Source: JBLFWJ01 sp047611425
Lineage (GTDB): Bacteria > Bacteroidota > Bacteroidia > UBA10329
Length of the DNA: 22,945 nucleotides
Direction of reading: 5' to 3'
Assembly (NCBI GenBank): GCA_047611425.1
Contig: JBLFWJ010000032.1
Coordinates: forward strand, 1 to 22,945
The position numbers were made by a program, and so were the translations under genes. Below, piece after piece: positions 1 through 7,080 of the stretch. Within the stretch, counting starts at the first letter, position 1; every line of letters starts with the position of its first letter. Under the pieces are notes generated by a model, which saw only the letters and a list, made by a program, of their open reading frames with translations, did no database searches and was not told the DNA's origin.

Positions 1-171
1 GAACATCAAGTGTTCAAAAAGATGGGCAAAACCAGTTCTTTCAGGGTCCTCATCCCGAGACCCTACATCGTACATCACATTTACGCAAGCGAGTGGGGTA
101 GAGGTGTCTCGATGCACAATCACCCTCAGGCCATTCTTCAATGTGTACTTCTCAAATTCAATTTTTGACAT
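1..171 (-). CDS. M16 (pitrilysin/insulinase-like) zinc peptidase, N-terminal fragment
   Basis: Only the first 57 codons are in the window; the gene runs off the left edge. The translation begins MSKIEFEKYTLKNGLRVIV, the usual opening of M16 peptidases, and contains the inverted zinc motif HxxEH (His50, Glu53, His54 in AHLFEHLMF), preceded by the typical VGSRDEDPERTGFAH segment. In this family the two His and a later Glu bind zinc and the motif Glu is catalytic. Bacteroidota members are usually periplasmic or membrane-associated processing peptidases of one or two M16 units. No signal peptide is visible in these 57 residues, so a cytoplasmic location or a different upstream start is possible. 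The start ATG at 171-169 lies only about 20 nt from the TTAA-flanked element at 192-374, so that element forms its upstream region. Confidence 0.88.
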   Translation of the reverse strand, partial: MSKIEFEKYTLKNGLRVIVHRDTSTPLACVNVMYDVGSRDEDPERTGFAHLFEHLMF

Positions 172-195
172 GGCTGCAATGATAAGGAGAGTTAA

Positions 196-370
196 CCCGC
201 ATTATTCATGAGATTTCTATTCCAAACCCGAACTACCTGCAACCTCTGGAAATGTTCGAAAACCTTTTTTCTCAAAATTGGGGTGGCAATTCCTCGTCAA
301 AGAACTTCTGTGCTTCCCAAATCTTTGGGTATTTCGACTTTTCATAACGTAAACTCATGAATAATGTGGG
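196..370. mobile_element. MITE-like non-coding element with 17-bp terminal inverted repeats and TTAA flanks
   Basis: The ends CCCGCATTATTCATGAG (196-212) and CTCATGAATAATGTGGG (354-370) are inverted repeats with 16 of 17 positions matching. Each is flanked on the outside by TTAA (192-195 and 371-374), which looks like a 4-bp target duplication. The interior of about 140 bp has no ORF and holds a small perfect hairpin (cccaaa/tttggg, 316-329). TTAA targeting is known for piggyBac-type elements, and 4-bp duplications occur in related bacterial IS1380-type elements. Assignment to such a family is inference, and no transposase is present. It sits between two divergent genes and so forms much of both upstream regions. 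Confidence 0.6.
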
Positions 371-421
371 TTAAAGCACGGTAATGGTGAGTCGGTCAAT
401 CTTAACAACAACTTCAATACA

Positions 422-429
422 TAGTTTTG
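422..429 (+). promoter_or_regulatory. Candidate -7 promoter box TAGTTTTG
   Basis: TAGTTTTG matches the Bacteroidota -7 consensus TAnnTTTG exactly and lies 4 nt before the methyltransferase ATG. No convincing TTTG -33 box is visible 17-21 nt upstream. If used, the transcript would have almost no leader. Confidence 0.35.
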
Positions 430-433
430 CAGC

Positions 434-1606
434 ATGATTAATGAGCGAATAAAACGATTCAATCGAGAGCTGTTAAAAGCAATCAAGGAGGATGATTTGG
501 TGCGGTTGGTCATCAGCAGTCCAGCTTATACAGAGGCAGAATTGAGGTCGATTTCTGGAAAGTTGATTACCACTGGAAAAGGGGATTTTCTGTCGTTGGT
601 TTTTCGCAATAAAACCAATGATGTTACCAAAAACTACAAGCGGGGTGAGGTAACCGAATTGATGGAGAAACTGCTTTCTGAGGATTTCTTTCAAGCTGAG
701 ATGCAGACCAGTTCAACCCGTTGGCATTTGGCGCTAAATGCCGGGCCAAATGGCAAGTTGAAAAGCAAAGAAATTGAGGCTGAAGTCGATAAAGACCGAA
801 GCCACGATAAGAAGAAAAACCGCCTAATTACTGGTTCTTCTTACTTGATTTCCTTGGGCATTGCGAATGAGGATGGCAGCATCAAACCAAGTAAGCAGGA
901 TAAGTACAAACAGATCAATCGCTATGTCGAGATAATGGAAGGAATCCTTAGTTCGGTAGAACTTGGAGATTCGTTTTCGGTTGCCGACATGGGTTCTGGG
1001 AAGGGCTATTTAACGTTTGCACTTTACGACCACCTCACCAACAACAAGGGAAAATCGGGTAAGATGGTTGGGGTGGAAGTTCGAAAGGACCTTATTGATA
1101 AATGCAATTCGATCGCCTCCAATTCAGGATTTAAGCGATTGAAATTTATTGAAGGATCAATAAAAGATTCTGATTTACCAGAGATAGATGTATTGATTGC
1201 ATTGCATGCATGTGACACCGCGACTGATGATGCGATTTTCAGAGGAGTAACTTCAAAGGCTAAAGTCATAGTTGTAGCGCCTTGCTGCCACAAACAGGTG
1301 CGGAAGGATCTGAAAACAGAAGGCGACCTTTCTTCCATTACTCAACATGGAATTCTAAAAGAAAGGCAAGCAGAGCTTTTGACCGATGGCATTCGTGCTT
1401 TATTGCTTGAAGCGCATGGCTACAAAACCAAGGTTTTTGAATTCATCGAAACGGAACACACACCTAAAAATGTTCTAATCGTGGGTACGCTGGATTCACC
1501 AGTTGAAAAAGCCAATGATGAAGTGTTGGCCAAAATCGAATCGGTAAAGGCGATTCATGGATTGAGCAATCACTACTTGGAGTCCTTGCTGATTAAAGGC
1601 AATTAA
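434..1606 (+). CDS. Class I SAM-dependent methyltransferase (Methyltransf_32-like)
   Basis: The 390-residue protein has a poorly conserved N-terminal half of about 180 residues and a Rossmann-type SAM-binding domain. Motif I is seen at about residues 183-194 (VADMGSGKGYLT), an acidic strand end at about 214-219 (GVEVRK), and further motifs at 256-268 (ALHACDTATDDAI) and 282-292 (APCCHKQVRKD). The ALHACD and APCCHKQ signatures are typical of the family that includes eukaryotic GSTCD/METTL25-like proteins; bacterial members have no established substrate that I know of. The N-terminal part could bind the substrate, perhaps RNA, but that is inference. It is transcribed alone, and its stop is 2 nt from the convergent stop of the aldo/keto reductase, with no obvious terminator between them. 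Confidence 0.85.
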   Translation: MINERIKRFNRELLKAIKEDDLVRLVISSPAYTEAELRSISGKLITTGKGDFLSLVFRNKTNDVTKNYKRGEVTELMEKLLSEDFFQAEMQTSSTRWHLALNAGPNGKLKSKEIEAEVDKDRSHDKKKNRLITGSSYLISLGIANEDGSIKPSKQDKYKQINRYVEIMEGILSSVELGDSFSVADMGSGKGYLTFALYDHLTNNKGKSGKMVGVEVRKDLIDKCNSIASNSGFKRLKFIEGSIKDSDLPEIDVLIALHACDTATDDAIFRGVTSKAKVIVVAPCCHKQVRKDLKTEGDLSSITQHGILKERQAELLTDGIRALLLEAHGYKTKVFEFIETEHTPKNVLIVGTLDSPVEKANDEVLAKIESVKAIHGLSNHYLESLLIKGN

Positions 1607-1608
1607 TT

Positions 1609-2562
1609 CTACTTATTCCAGAGCCAATCAACCGAGTATTCGGTTCCTTCAAACGCCCAGAATTGTCCCTTTACGAAACGGTAGCCTGTGTCAGCGCTAG
1701 CCATTTTTTCCATGTCTTCTGGAGAAAGGTCAACTGAAGTCGATTCGAAATTCTGCTTCAATCGTTCAGGATTTACAGATTTAGGAATGACTGCTGTTCC
1801 GCGAGTCATAGCCCAAGCAATCATTATCTGAGCTGGCGAACACGAATGTTTCTCAGCTAAGTCTTTTACCGTTGGATGCTCAAACAAGTTGGGCTCATTC
1901 TCAGCTTTCATTCCGGCACTTCTATCCGGTGATCCCAATGGAGAGTATGCAGTCATGTGGATGCCATTGTCTTTACAGAATTCAAGAAGATCGGATTGAT
2001 GAAGCATTGGGTGCAACTCCACTTGGTTCATTTCAGGTTTGATAGTCGCCTGATCAGCCAAAGCTTTCAATTTGTGTTTATTGAAATTGCAGACGCCAAT
2101 GTGTCGGGCAAGACCAGCATCCACAGCACTTTCCATTCCTCGCCAAGTCTCAATATGTGGCACCTCTGAAGTTGGAAGTGTTTCTTCAGCACAACTTGCA
2201 TTAAAGAAATCCTTCTTGAAAACATGAGGCCAATGAACCAAATAGAGGTCGAGGTAATCCAATTGTAGGTCGGATAAAGTCTTCTTCAATGTGGGAATTA
2301 CATCCTCGTTTGCATGGGAATTGTTCCACAGTTTTGAGGTGATCCACAGTTCCTTTCTAGTGACTTCACCATCCTTCATCGCATCTGAAAGTGCCTGTCC
2401 GATCTCCTTTTCATTCATATAGATGAAAGCACAATCGAAGTGTCGATAGCCAATCTTTATCGCTTCGCGAATGGCCGAGTAAACCTCACCAGGCTTCGAT
2501 TTCCAAGTTCCTAGTCCGAGAATTGGAAGCTTGTCCCCGTTTCTGAATTCCAGTTCTTTCAT
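1609..2562 (-). CDS. Aldo/keto reductase
   Basis: The 317-residue protein matches the AKR family in length and motifs and should be a cytoplasmic NAD(P)H-dependent carbonyl reductase. The catalytic tetrad is complete: Asp43 and Tyr48 (HFDCAFIYMNE), Lys77 (ITSKLW) and His110 (YLVHWPH). The C-terminal cofactor-binding signature IPKS is at 259-262, followed by NPERLKQNFES. The motif GLGTWK near residue 16 is the usual AKR start. The physiological substrate cannot be read from sequence. It lies 44 nt downstream of the nitronate monooxygenase on the same strand, so the two are probably cotranscribed. A short stem-loop sits in the spacer. Confidence 0.93.
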   Translation of the reverse strand: MKELEFRNGDKLPILGLGTWKSKPGEVYSAIREAIKIGYRHFDCAFIYMNEKEIGQALSDAMKDGEVTRKELWITSKLWNNSHANEDVIPTLKKTLSDLQLDYLDLYLVHWPHVFKKDFFNASCAEETLPTSEVPHIETWRGMESAVDAGLARHIGVCNFNKHKLKALADQATIKPEMNQVELHPMLHQSDLLEFCKDNGIHMTAYSPLGSPDRSAGMKAENEPNLFEHPTVKDLAEKHSCSPAQIMIAWAMTRGTAVIPKSVNPERLKQNFESTSVDLSPEDMEKMASADTGYRFVKGQFWAFEGTEYSVDWLWNK

Positions 2563-2578
2563 GTTCTAAATGTTGTTG

Positions 2579-2598
2579 GGGCGTATTGCAATGCGCCC
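2579..2598 (-). promoter_or_regulatory. Intercistronic stem-loop between nitronate monooxygenase and aldo/keto reductase
   Basis: The arms gggcgtatt (2579-2587) and aatgcgccc (2590-2598) pair over 9 positions, with one G-T wobble and a 2-nt loop (4 nt if the last pair opens). It lies about 16 nt before the aldo/keto reductase start in the transcript. No T-run follows on the minus strand, so it is not a classical terminator. It may affect mRNA processing or translation of the second gene. Confidence 0.3.
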
Positions 2599-2606
2599 GT
2601 ACTTTT

Positions 2607-3557
2607 CTATGGAAGTCGCAAACTGCCCATTTGTTTGCAAACTGAGTTGAATTCATTCACAATTTCTTGAACGATATCACCGGCAGGTTTCATTGCATCT
2701 ATGTATCCTGAGATTTGCCCGATCTCCAATTCACCTTCAACCAAGTCGCCTTGAAACATTCCTTTTTTTGAACGGCCGCGTCCAAGGAGTTCTAGTAGCT
2801 CACCGCCTTCTGCACCTTTGGCTTCTAATGCCTGAACCGCCTCGAAAAACTGATTTCGAAGTAATCGAACCGGCACCAATTTCTTCATGCTCAATTTGGT
2901 GTCGCCTTCTTTAGCATCGATTATGGCTTGCTTGAAATATTCATGGCCAGAACTTTCAGGAGAAGCCACAAATCGACTTCCAATCTGTACACCTTCAGCA
3001 CCCAAAGCAAATGCTGCAGCCATGCTTCTTCCAGTGCCAATCCCACCGGCTGCAATTACGGGAATGTTCACCGCATCAACTGCTTGAGGAATCAAGCACA
3101 TCGTAGTTGTTTCTTCTCGGCCGTTGTGTCCTCCTGCTTCAAAACCTTCAGCAACCACGGCATCGCATCCTGCATCTTCTACCTTTTTGGCAAAGACGGA
3201 ACTGGCTACCACATGCACCACCTTTATTCCATTTTCCTTCAAAAGAGGTGTCCATTTTTTTGGACTACCAGCTGAGGAAAACACGATCGGCACCTTTTCT
3301 TCAATGATTGTTTCAATATGCTTTTCAATATCGGGATAGAGTAGAGGGATGTTTACGGCAAAAGGCTTATCCGTGGCAGCCTTGCATTTCCGGACATGCT
3401 CTTTTAGAATATCTGGATACATTGAACCAGAACCAATGATCCCTAGGCCACCTGCATTGCTAACCGCACTGGCCAAACGCCAACCGCTGCACCAGATCAT
3501 TCCTGCTTGAATGATGGGATATTTAATGTTGAAGAGTTGGGTTATACGATTGTTCAT
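2607..3557 (-). CDS. Nitronate monooxygenase (2-nitropropane dioxygenase family)
   Basis: With the ATG at 3557 the protein has 316 residues. This is a TIM-barrel FMN enzyme that oxidises alkyl nitronates; many bacterial members act as detoxifying enzymes or have unknown substrates. The N-terminus ITQLFNIKYPIIQAGM is the standard family start. The catalytic His lies in EAGGHNG (about residue 144). FMN phosphate-binding segments are AAGGIGTG (169-176) and VQIGSRF (about 190-196). An upstream GTG at 3608 would add 17 residues without family similarity, so I reject it. The stop is 44 nt before the aldo/keto reductase, suggesting a small redox operon. The upstream region toward glyA is divergent and 370 bp long. 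Confidence 0.92.
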   Translation of the reverse strand: MNNRITQLFNIKYPIIQAGMIWCSGWRLASAVSNAGGLGIIGSGSMYPDILKEHVRKCKAATDKPFAVNIPLLYPDIEKHIETIIEEKVPIVFSSAGSPKKWTPLLKENGIKVVHVVASSVFAKKVEDAGCDAVVAEGFEAGGHNGREETTTMCLIPQAVDAVNIPVIAAGGIGTGRSMAAAFALGAEGVQIGSRFVASPESSGHEYFKQAIIDAKEGDTKLSMKKLVPVRLLRNQFFEAVQALEAKGAEGGELLELLGRGRSKKGMFQGDLVEGELEIGQISGYIDAMKPAGDIVQEIVNEFNSVCKQMGSLRLP

Positions 3558-3733
3558 GAGGAAAAATTTAAAGCACGAAATTCTAAATAATTGATAACGA
3601 TTCTCCACAACTCGACTTATTCTTCAAAATGCTCTTTAAACCGTTATTATTTAAAAAAGCGAAGGTGGTCTTCTTGTCCTTTATAGAGTGACCACAGAGA
3701 AAGTGGCAGAAAGCAGTCGTGGTGGGACTGAGG

Positions 3734-3801
3734 CCCTTCCTTCGTCAGGGAAACAAATGGAAAACACTTAGCGGCTGATTGTTTCCCTGACGAAGGAAGG
3801 G
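3734..3801. repeat. Perfect 23-bp inverted repeat with 22-nt loop
   Basis: Positions 3734-3756 (beginning cccttccttcgtcaggg) are the exact reverse complement of 3779-3801 (ending gacgaaggaaggg), with 3757-3778 as the loop. It lies between divergent genes and about 75 nt upstream of the likely glyA -33 box, so it is unlikely to terminate either gene. It has no T-run. It could be a relic of a palindromic mobile repeat, a protein-binding site, or part of the leader of the divergent transcript. Confidence 0.8.
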
Positions 3802-3853
3802 GCTCGTTATTTCATTTCGATAGACATCAATTTCACCCTGTTCACAACCCGTT

Positions 3854-3884
3854 TCGGATTTTGAATATTCGGATTTTGGATTTC
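3854..3884 (+). repeat. AT-rich 31-nt repeat, copy 1 (upstream of glyA)
   Basis: This copy, centred on GAATATTCGGATTTTGG, closely matches the reverse complement of 5648-5678. By eye the two differ at only a few positions, including one-base gaps. It contains both halves of the tandem TTCGGATTTTG repeat, and its TTTG at 3875-3878 may serve as the glyA -33 box. Confidence 0.5.
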
Positions 3885-3904
3885 CTTTCACCCAACTACA
3901 TTTG
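3875..3904 (+). promoter_or_regulatory. glyA promoter, Bacteroidota type
   Basis: TTTG (3875-3878) and TACATTTG (3897-3904) are separated by 18 nt, a good fit to the Bacteroidota TTTG / TAnnTTTG pattern. Transcription would start near 3911, leaving a leader of about 15-20 nt. No Shine-Dalgarno sequence is visible before the ATG at 3928. Confidence 0.55.
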
Positions 3905-3927
3905 CTCACAAACATATTTATCACCCA

Positions 3928-5223
3928 ATGCAAGATACATCGACAACAACAGGAAGAGATACGGAGGTTTTTGACCTTATCGCAAAAGAAGGAAAGCGCC
4001 AATTGGAAGGTGTAGAATTGATTGCTTCGGAGAACTTCGTTAGCGACCAAGTAATGGAAGCGCAAGGTTCTGTTCTCACCAATAAATATGCAGAAGGACT
4101 TCCCGGAAGAAGGTATTATGGTGGATGCGAGCATGTTGATGGGATTGAAGACTTGGCAAGAAATCGAGCTAAAGAATTGTTCAATTGTGAGTTTGTAAAT
4201 GTTCAACCACACTCAGGCGCTTCTGCCAATTCAGCCGTTGCTTTGGCTTGTCTTAAGCCTGGCGATGACATCCTTGGGTTTGATCTTTCTCATGGCGGGC
4301 ACTTGACCCACGGGTCCCCAGTAAACTACAGCGGTATCCTTTACAAAGCGAATTTCTACGGAGTTGGTCGTGAGACAGGTACTGTAGATTATGATGCGAT
4401 GGAGGTAAAGGCCAAAGAGTGCCGACCGAAGATGATTATCGCTGGTGCTTCTGCTTACAGTCGTGATTGGGATTACAAACGAATGCGTGCCATTGCCGAT
4501 GAAGTTGGCGCCCTTTTAATGGCCGATATTTCTCACCCAGCGGGTATGATTGCAAGAGGTCTTTTGAACGATCCAATGGAGGATTGCCATATCGTTACAA
4601 CTACCACGCATAAGACTTTAAGAGGACCAAGAGGAGGGATGATCATGGTGGGTAAAAACTTTGAGAATCCATGGGGATTGACGACCAAAAAAGGAACGGT
4701 TAAGAAGATGAGCATGTTGCTGAACAGTGCGGTTTTCCCAGGAATGCAGGGTGGTCCATTGGAACATGTGATTGCTGCAAAGGCAATTGCTTTTCAAGAA
4801 GCGCTTTCCGATTCGTACATGGATTACTGCATGCAAGTGATGCAGAACGCGAAAGTGATGGCTTCTGAATTTGTGGATCGTGGGTACAAGGTCATTTCTG
4901 GCGGAACGGACAATCATAGCATGTTGATCGACCTAAGCCCAAAGAATTTGACCGGTGCCGATGCCGATGCAGCTTTGATAAAAGCAGATATCACGGTAAA
5001 CAAGAACATGGTGCCGTTTGATACCCAGCCACCGATGGTTACTTCTGGAATTAGAGTTGGTACACCTGCTATTACTACGCGAGGTGTTAAGGAGGACACC
5101 ATCAAGGAAATTGTTGACATAATGGACACAGTGATGATGAACCGTGAGAATGATGCCGTAATTGGAGAGTCTCGCAAGAAGATCAATGACCTGATGGAAG
5201 GTCGTCCATTGTTCGCTTACTAA
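3928..5223 (+). CDS. glyA: Serine hydroxymethyltransferase
   Basis: The 431-residue cytoplasmic PLP enzyme interconverts serine and glycine with tetrahydrofolate and supplies one-carbon units. Conserved segments appear in order: LEGVELIASENFVS (about 27-39), TNKYAEGLPGRRYYGG (51-66), NVQPHSGASAN (91-101), ADISHPAG (199-206, Asp200 contacting the PLP pyridine nitrogen) and TTTTHKTLRGPRGG, where Lys229 forms the Schiff base. Length is slightly above the usual 415-425 because of about 10 extra N-terminal residues rich in Thr. The start is supported by a promoter 24 nt upstream. The thioesterase gene begins 6 nt after the stop, so the two form an operon. Codon use and composition match the neighbours. 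Confidence 0.98.
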   Translation: MQDTSTTTGRDTEVFDLIAKEGKRQLEGVELIASENFVSDQVMEAQGSVLTNKYAEGLPGRRYYGGCEHVDGIEDLARNRAKELFNCEFVNVQPHSGASANSAVALACLKPGDDILGFDLSHGGHLTHGSPVNYSGILYKANFYGVGRETGTVDYDAMEVKAKECRPKMIIAGASAYSRDWDYKRMRAIADEVGALLMADISHPAGMIARGLLNDPMEDCHIVTTTTHKTLRGPRGGMIMVGKNFENPWGLTTKKGTVKKMSMLLNSAVFPGMQGGPLEHVIAAKAIAFQEALSDSYMDYCMQVMQNAKVMASEFVDRGYKVISGGTDNHSMLIDLSPKNLTGADADAALIKADITVNKNMVPFDTQPPMVTSGIRVGTPAITTRGVKEDTIKEIVDIMDTVMMNRENDAVIGESRKKINDLMEGRPLFAY

Positions 5224-5229
5224 GCTTTA

Positions 5230-5664
5230 ATGTTGATGGATTTAGGACTAGATAAGTTTGATGTGTCAACGGATATTCAACTCCGTTTTCGCGATACAGA
5301 TATGTTGGGTCACGTGAATAACGTGGTTTACGTAACGTGGATGGAGTTGGGCAGAATGGCTTACACGGACAAGTACCTTCCTAATATTGATTGGAATGTC
5401 GAAGGCTTCATTCTTGCCAATGTTAACATAGACTTTATCGACCCTGTGCTACTCAACGACAAGGTTAAAGTCTACATGCGGGTGTCTAGAATTGGCAGCA
5501 AAAGCATCACGTTTGAGTCATTGATAACTCGAGACTTCGGAGAAGGAGAGCGCCCAGCCGCCAAGGGAACCAACGTGGTCGTGGCATATGATTACAAGAA
5601 CAATGTTTCGGTTCCGGTACCTGAGGCTTGGAAAGAGACATTACCGAGAAATCCAAAATCCTAA
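5230..5664 (+). CDS. Acyl-CoA thioesterase, 4-hydroxybenzoyl-CoA thioesterase-like hotdog fold
   Basis: The 144-residue protein has the single hotdog domain of YbgC/FadM-type thioesterases. The active-site segment LRFRDTDMLGHVNNVVYVTWMELGR (split: LRFRDTDMLG, residues 18-27; HVNNVVYVTWMELGR, 28-42) carries the conserved Asp of the D-x-D-x-x-GHVNN motif (Asp22/Asp24) and the Glu-containing helix. It should hydrolyse an acyl-CoA thioester in the cytoplasm; chain specificity cannot be read. It starts 6 nt after glyA, an arrangement implying cotranscription and perhaps translational coupling. A second ATG two codons downstream (5236) is equally possible. The last codons (NPKS and stop) lie inside the second copy of the 31-nt AT-rich repeat, so that repeat probably shaped the C-terminus. 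Confidence 0.9.
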   Translation: MLMDLGLDKFDVSTDIQLRFRDTDMLGHVNNVVYVTWMELGRMAYTDKYLPNIDWNVEGFILANVNIDFIDPVLLNDKVKVYMRVSRIGSKSITFESLITRDFGEGERPAAKGTNVVVAYDYKNNVSVPVPEAWKETLPRNPKS

Positions 5665-5678
5665 ATATTCAAATTCGA
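5648..5678 (-). repeat. AT-rich 31-nt repeat, copy 2 (inverted, downstream of glyA-thioesterase)
   Basis: Read on the minus strand this segment closely matches 3854-3884, with the shared core GGATTTTGGATTTC and the shared GAATATT. It overlaps the last codons and stop of the thioesterase gene. With copy 1 it brackets the two-gene operon in inverted orientation. Confidence 0.5.
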
Positions 5679-5692
5679 GACGTTTCGAATTT
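5671..5692. terminator. Weak AT-rich stem-loop between convergent genes
   Basis: aaattcga (5671-5678) pairs with tcgaattt (5685-5692) around a 6-nt loop in the spacer between the convergent thioesterase and MiaE-type genes. Further on, a T-rich run (5714-5723) follows another tcgaatttt. It could end transcription in either direction, but the stem is short and GC-poor. Confidence 0.3.
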
Positions 5693-5721
5693 CAGGGTTT
5701 CAGATTTCGAATTTTCCTTTT

Positions 5722-6309
5722 TTATCCGTGGAACTTTCCCTCGTTCTTCAGGTTCTTCATCACTTCGGCTTCAAACTCAAGTAAAGATTGCCACTTGGCA
5801 TCAACGACTTCTCGGTCTCCGTACTGGCGAGCAAAATTTAAGAAGAGTGTGTAATGGTTGGCCTCGCTGACCATTAATACGTGATAGAATTCAGATAAAT
5901 CCTTGTCTTGGATTTGCTCAGAAAGCAATCGGAACCGTTCGCAGCTTCTGGCTTCTATCAAAGCAGAAATCAATAATTCGTGGGTCAGTTTGTGTTCTCT
6001 CGCCACATCTTTTGGAAAGAAGGTGAGCAACGCGCGGACGTATTCATCCCGTCTTGATTTTCCTAGTACGAGCCCACGATCTGTAATTCTCTTGTGCACC
6101 ATTTGGAAGTGATCCAATTCCTCCTTGCTTAATTCAAGCATTGCTTCAACCAGATCAGATTTCTCTGGATAATGCACGATCATCGAAATGGCACTTGAAG
6201 CGGCTTTCTGCTCACACCAAGCATGGTCGATCAGAATCTCTTCAATATTCTTTTCAGCAATATCAACCCATCTTGGGTCGGTAGGAAGTTTTAGTCCGAA
6301 CATACTCAT
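5722..6309 (-). CDS. miaE: tRNA-(2-methylthio-N6-isopentenyladenosine-37) hydroxylase, MiaE-like
   Basis: The 195-residue protein is a ferritin-like four-helix diiron enzyme of the MiaE type, which hydroxylates the isopentenyl group of ms2i6A at tRNA position 37 using oxygen. All predicted iron ligands are present: Glu33, the pair Glu64-x-x-His67 (KEELDHF), Glu119 (LIEARSCERF) and Glu149-x-x-His152 (SEANHY). The ALIEARSCERF and REHKLTHELLISAL segments are characteristic of the family. Length is typical of the shorter bacterial form. It is convergent with the glyA operon. A TACTTTTG box ends only 4 nt before the ATG, so the message may be leaderless. A second ATG lies two codons in. Confidence 0.92.
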   Translation of the reverse strand: MSMFGLKLPTDPRWVDIAEKNIEEILIDHAWCEQKAASSAISMIVHYPEKSDLVEAMLELSKEELDHFQMVHKRITDRGLVLGKSRRDEYVRALLTFFPKDVAREHKLTHELLISALIEARSCERFRLLSEQIQDKDLSEFYHVLMVSEANHYTLFLNFARQYGDREVVDAKWQSLLEFEAEVMKNLKNEGKFHG

Positions 6310-6313
6310 GCGG

Positions 6314-6321
6314 CAAAAGTA
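6314..6321 (-). promoter_or_regulatory. Candidate -7 box TACTTTTG for the MiaE-type gene
   Basis: On the minus strand TACTTTTG matches TAnnTTTG exactly and ends 4 nt before the ATG at 6309. A TTTA element, a near match to the TTTG -33 box, lies 18 nt upstream. The geometry predicts a leaderless or near-leaderless transcript. Confidence 0.4.
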
Positions 6322-6367
6322 CTATTGAGTTTTAGGTTGTAAACCGACTGTAGTCAGTAAAGGGCAA

Positions 6368-6403
6368 TAAAAAACCGTCTCCGGAATTGCTCCGAAGACG
6401 GTT
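6368..6403 (-). terminator. Rho-independent terminator after the OmpH-like gene
   Basis: aaccgtctccgga (6373-6385) pairs with tccgaagacggtt (6391-6403) with a single mismatch and a 5-nt loop. On the minus strand it is followed by a run of T (complement of the A run at 6368-6374), placing it about 20 nt after the stop of the OmpH-like gene. Confidence 0.85.
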
Positions 6404-6423
6404 CGTTAAAAACTTGAAAAGGA

Positions 6424-6993
6424 TTACTTCTTCTTATCCTTCTTCGAACCTTTTGAAGGAGCTGCTGCTGGTTGCTGTTGCTTCAACTCAATTCCAAGTT
6501 CTTTCAAAAGAGCATTGGTAATGTCATTAGAAGTAGGACCTCTAAGAATTACTGATGTACCTGATCCATCAACAGAATTGAGGATGAAGTCGTAACCACC
6601 TTTTTCTTTTACTGCATCAAGCGCAAGCTCAACTTTGTCTACAATTGGCGACAAAAGCTCTTGACGCTTTTCGCTCAACTGGCGCTCACTTACTTGCTGA
6701 GTTGCTTTAACATCGGCATCCAATTTGGTGATGTTAGCCGTTAAAGTTCCTAGACCTGAAGTGTCTGGGCTTTTTGTCTTCTTCTGGTATTCGGAGTATA
6801 AATAGTTCAGTTGATTGTTCATGTCTTCCATTCTTTTTTGAAGACCTAATGAGTAAGTCTGAAGATCTTGGTTCATTGCCTTAGATTCTGGCATTACTGA
6901 AAGAACTGCATTTACATTGGTGTAACCGATTTTGTTTTGTGCAAACGATAATATCGGTAGCGCAGCGATAATTAGTGTTAAGAGTGATTTCAT
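6424..6993 (-). CDS. OmpH/Skp-family periplasmic chaperone
   Basis: The 189-residue protein has a signal peptide (residues 1-19, MKSLLTLIIAALPILSFAQ) followed by the typical IGYTNVNAVLSVMPESKAM opening of OmpH/Skp proteins. A long coiled-coil region of about 80 residues (roughly 45-120) forms the tentacle arms, and the C-terminal GYDFILNS segment completes the trimerisation body. Skp-like proteins hold unfolded outer-membrane proteins in the periplasm. The tail after about residue 165 is low-complexity and Lys-rich (KGSKKDKKK). In many Bacteroidota ompH genes sit next to bamA; here the gene is alone between miaE and a SulP transporter, and it has its own terminator. Confidence 0.93.
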   Translation of the reverse strand: MKSLLTLIIAALPILSFAQNKIGYTNVNAVLSVMPESKAMNQDLQTYSLGLQKRMEDMNNQLNYLYSEYQKKTKSPDTSGLGTLTANITKLDADVKATQQVSERQLSEKRQELLSPIVDKVELALDAVKEKGGYDFILNSVDGSGTSVILRGPTSNDITNALLKELGIELKQQQPAAAPSKGSKKDKKK

Positions 6994-7080
6994 TTTAGTT
7001 TTTGGTTTTTAAAATATCGCGCAAAGAACGCTATTTGGCAACAGTCATGCAATTCAGTAGCAGCAGACAATGTTAAAAGA

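Larger units (their letters stand above)
172..433. other. Divergent intergenic region between M16 peptidase and methyltransferase
   Basis: This 262-bp spacer is mostly the 175-bp TTAA-flanked inverted-repeat element. Outside the element only about 20 nt remain before the M16 start and about 60 nt before the methyltransferase start. I see no RNA gene or plausible short ORF here. Confidence 0.6.
3558..3927. other. 370-bp divergent intergenic region between nitronate monooxygenase and glyA
   Basis: This spacer has no convincing gene. It contains a weak inverted pair gtggtc/gaccac (3665-3670 and 3690-3695), a perfect 23-bp inverted repeat (3734-3801), a tandem 11-nt direct repeat TTCGGATTTTG (3853-3863 and 3868-3878), and a good promoter candidate just before glyA. 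The minus-strand ORF that spans 3745-4212 overlaps the glyA coding start and has no protein-like character. Confidence 0.65.

Noticed and set aside
3558..3608. GTG start at 3608 for the nitronate monooxygenase
   Set aside because: It adds 17 residues without family similarity; ATG 3557 begins right at the conserved N-terminus.
3745..4212. Minus-strand ORF of 155 codons overlapping the glyA start
   Set aside because: Antisense to conserved glyA coding sequence, unusual residue make-up and no recognisable domain; it is a shadow frame.
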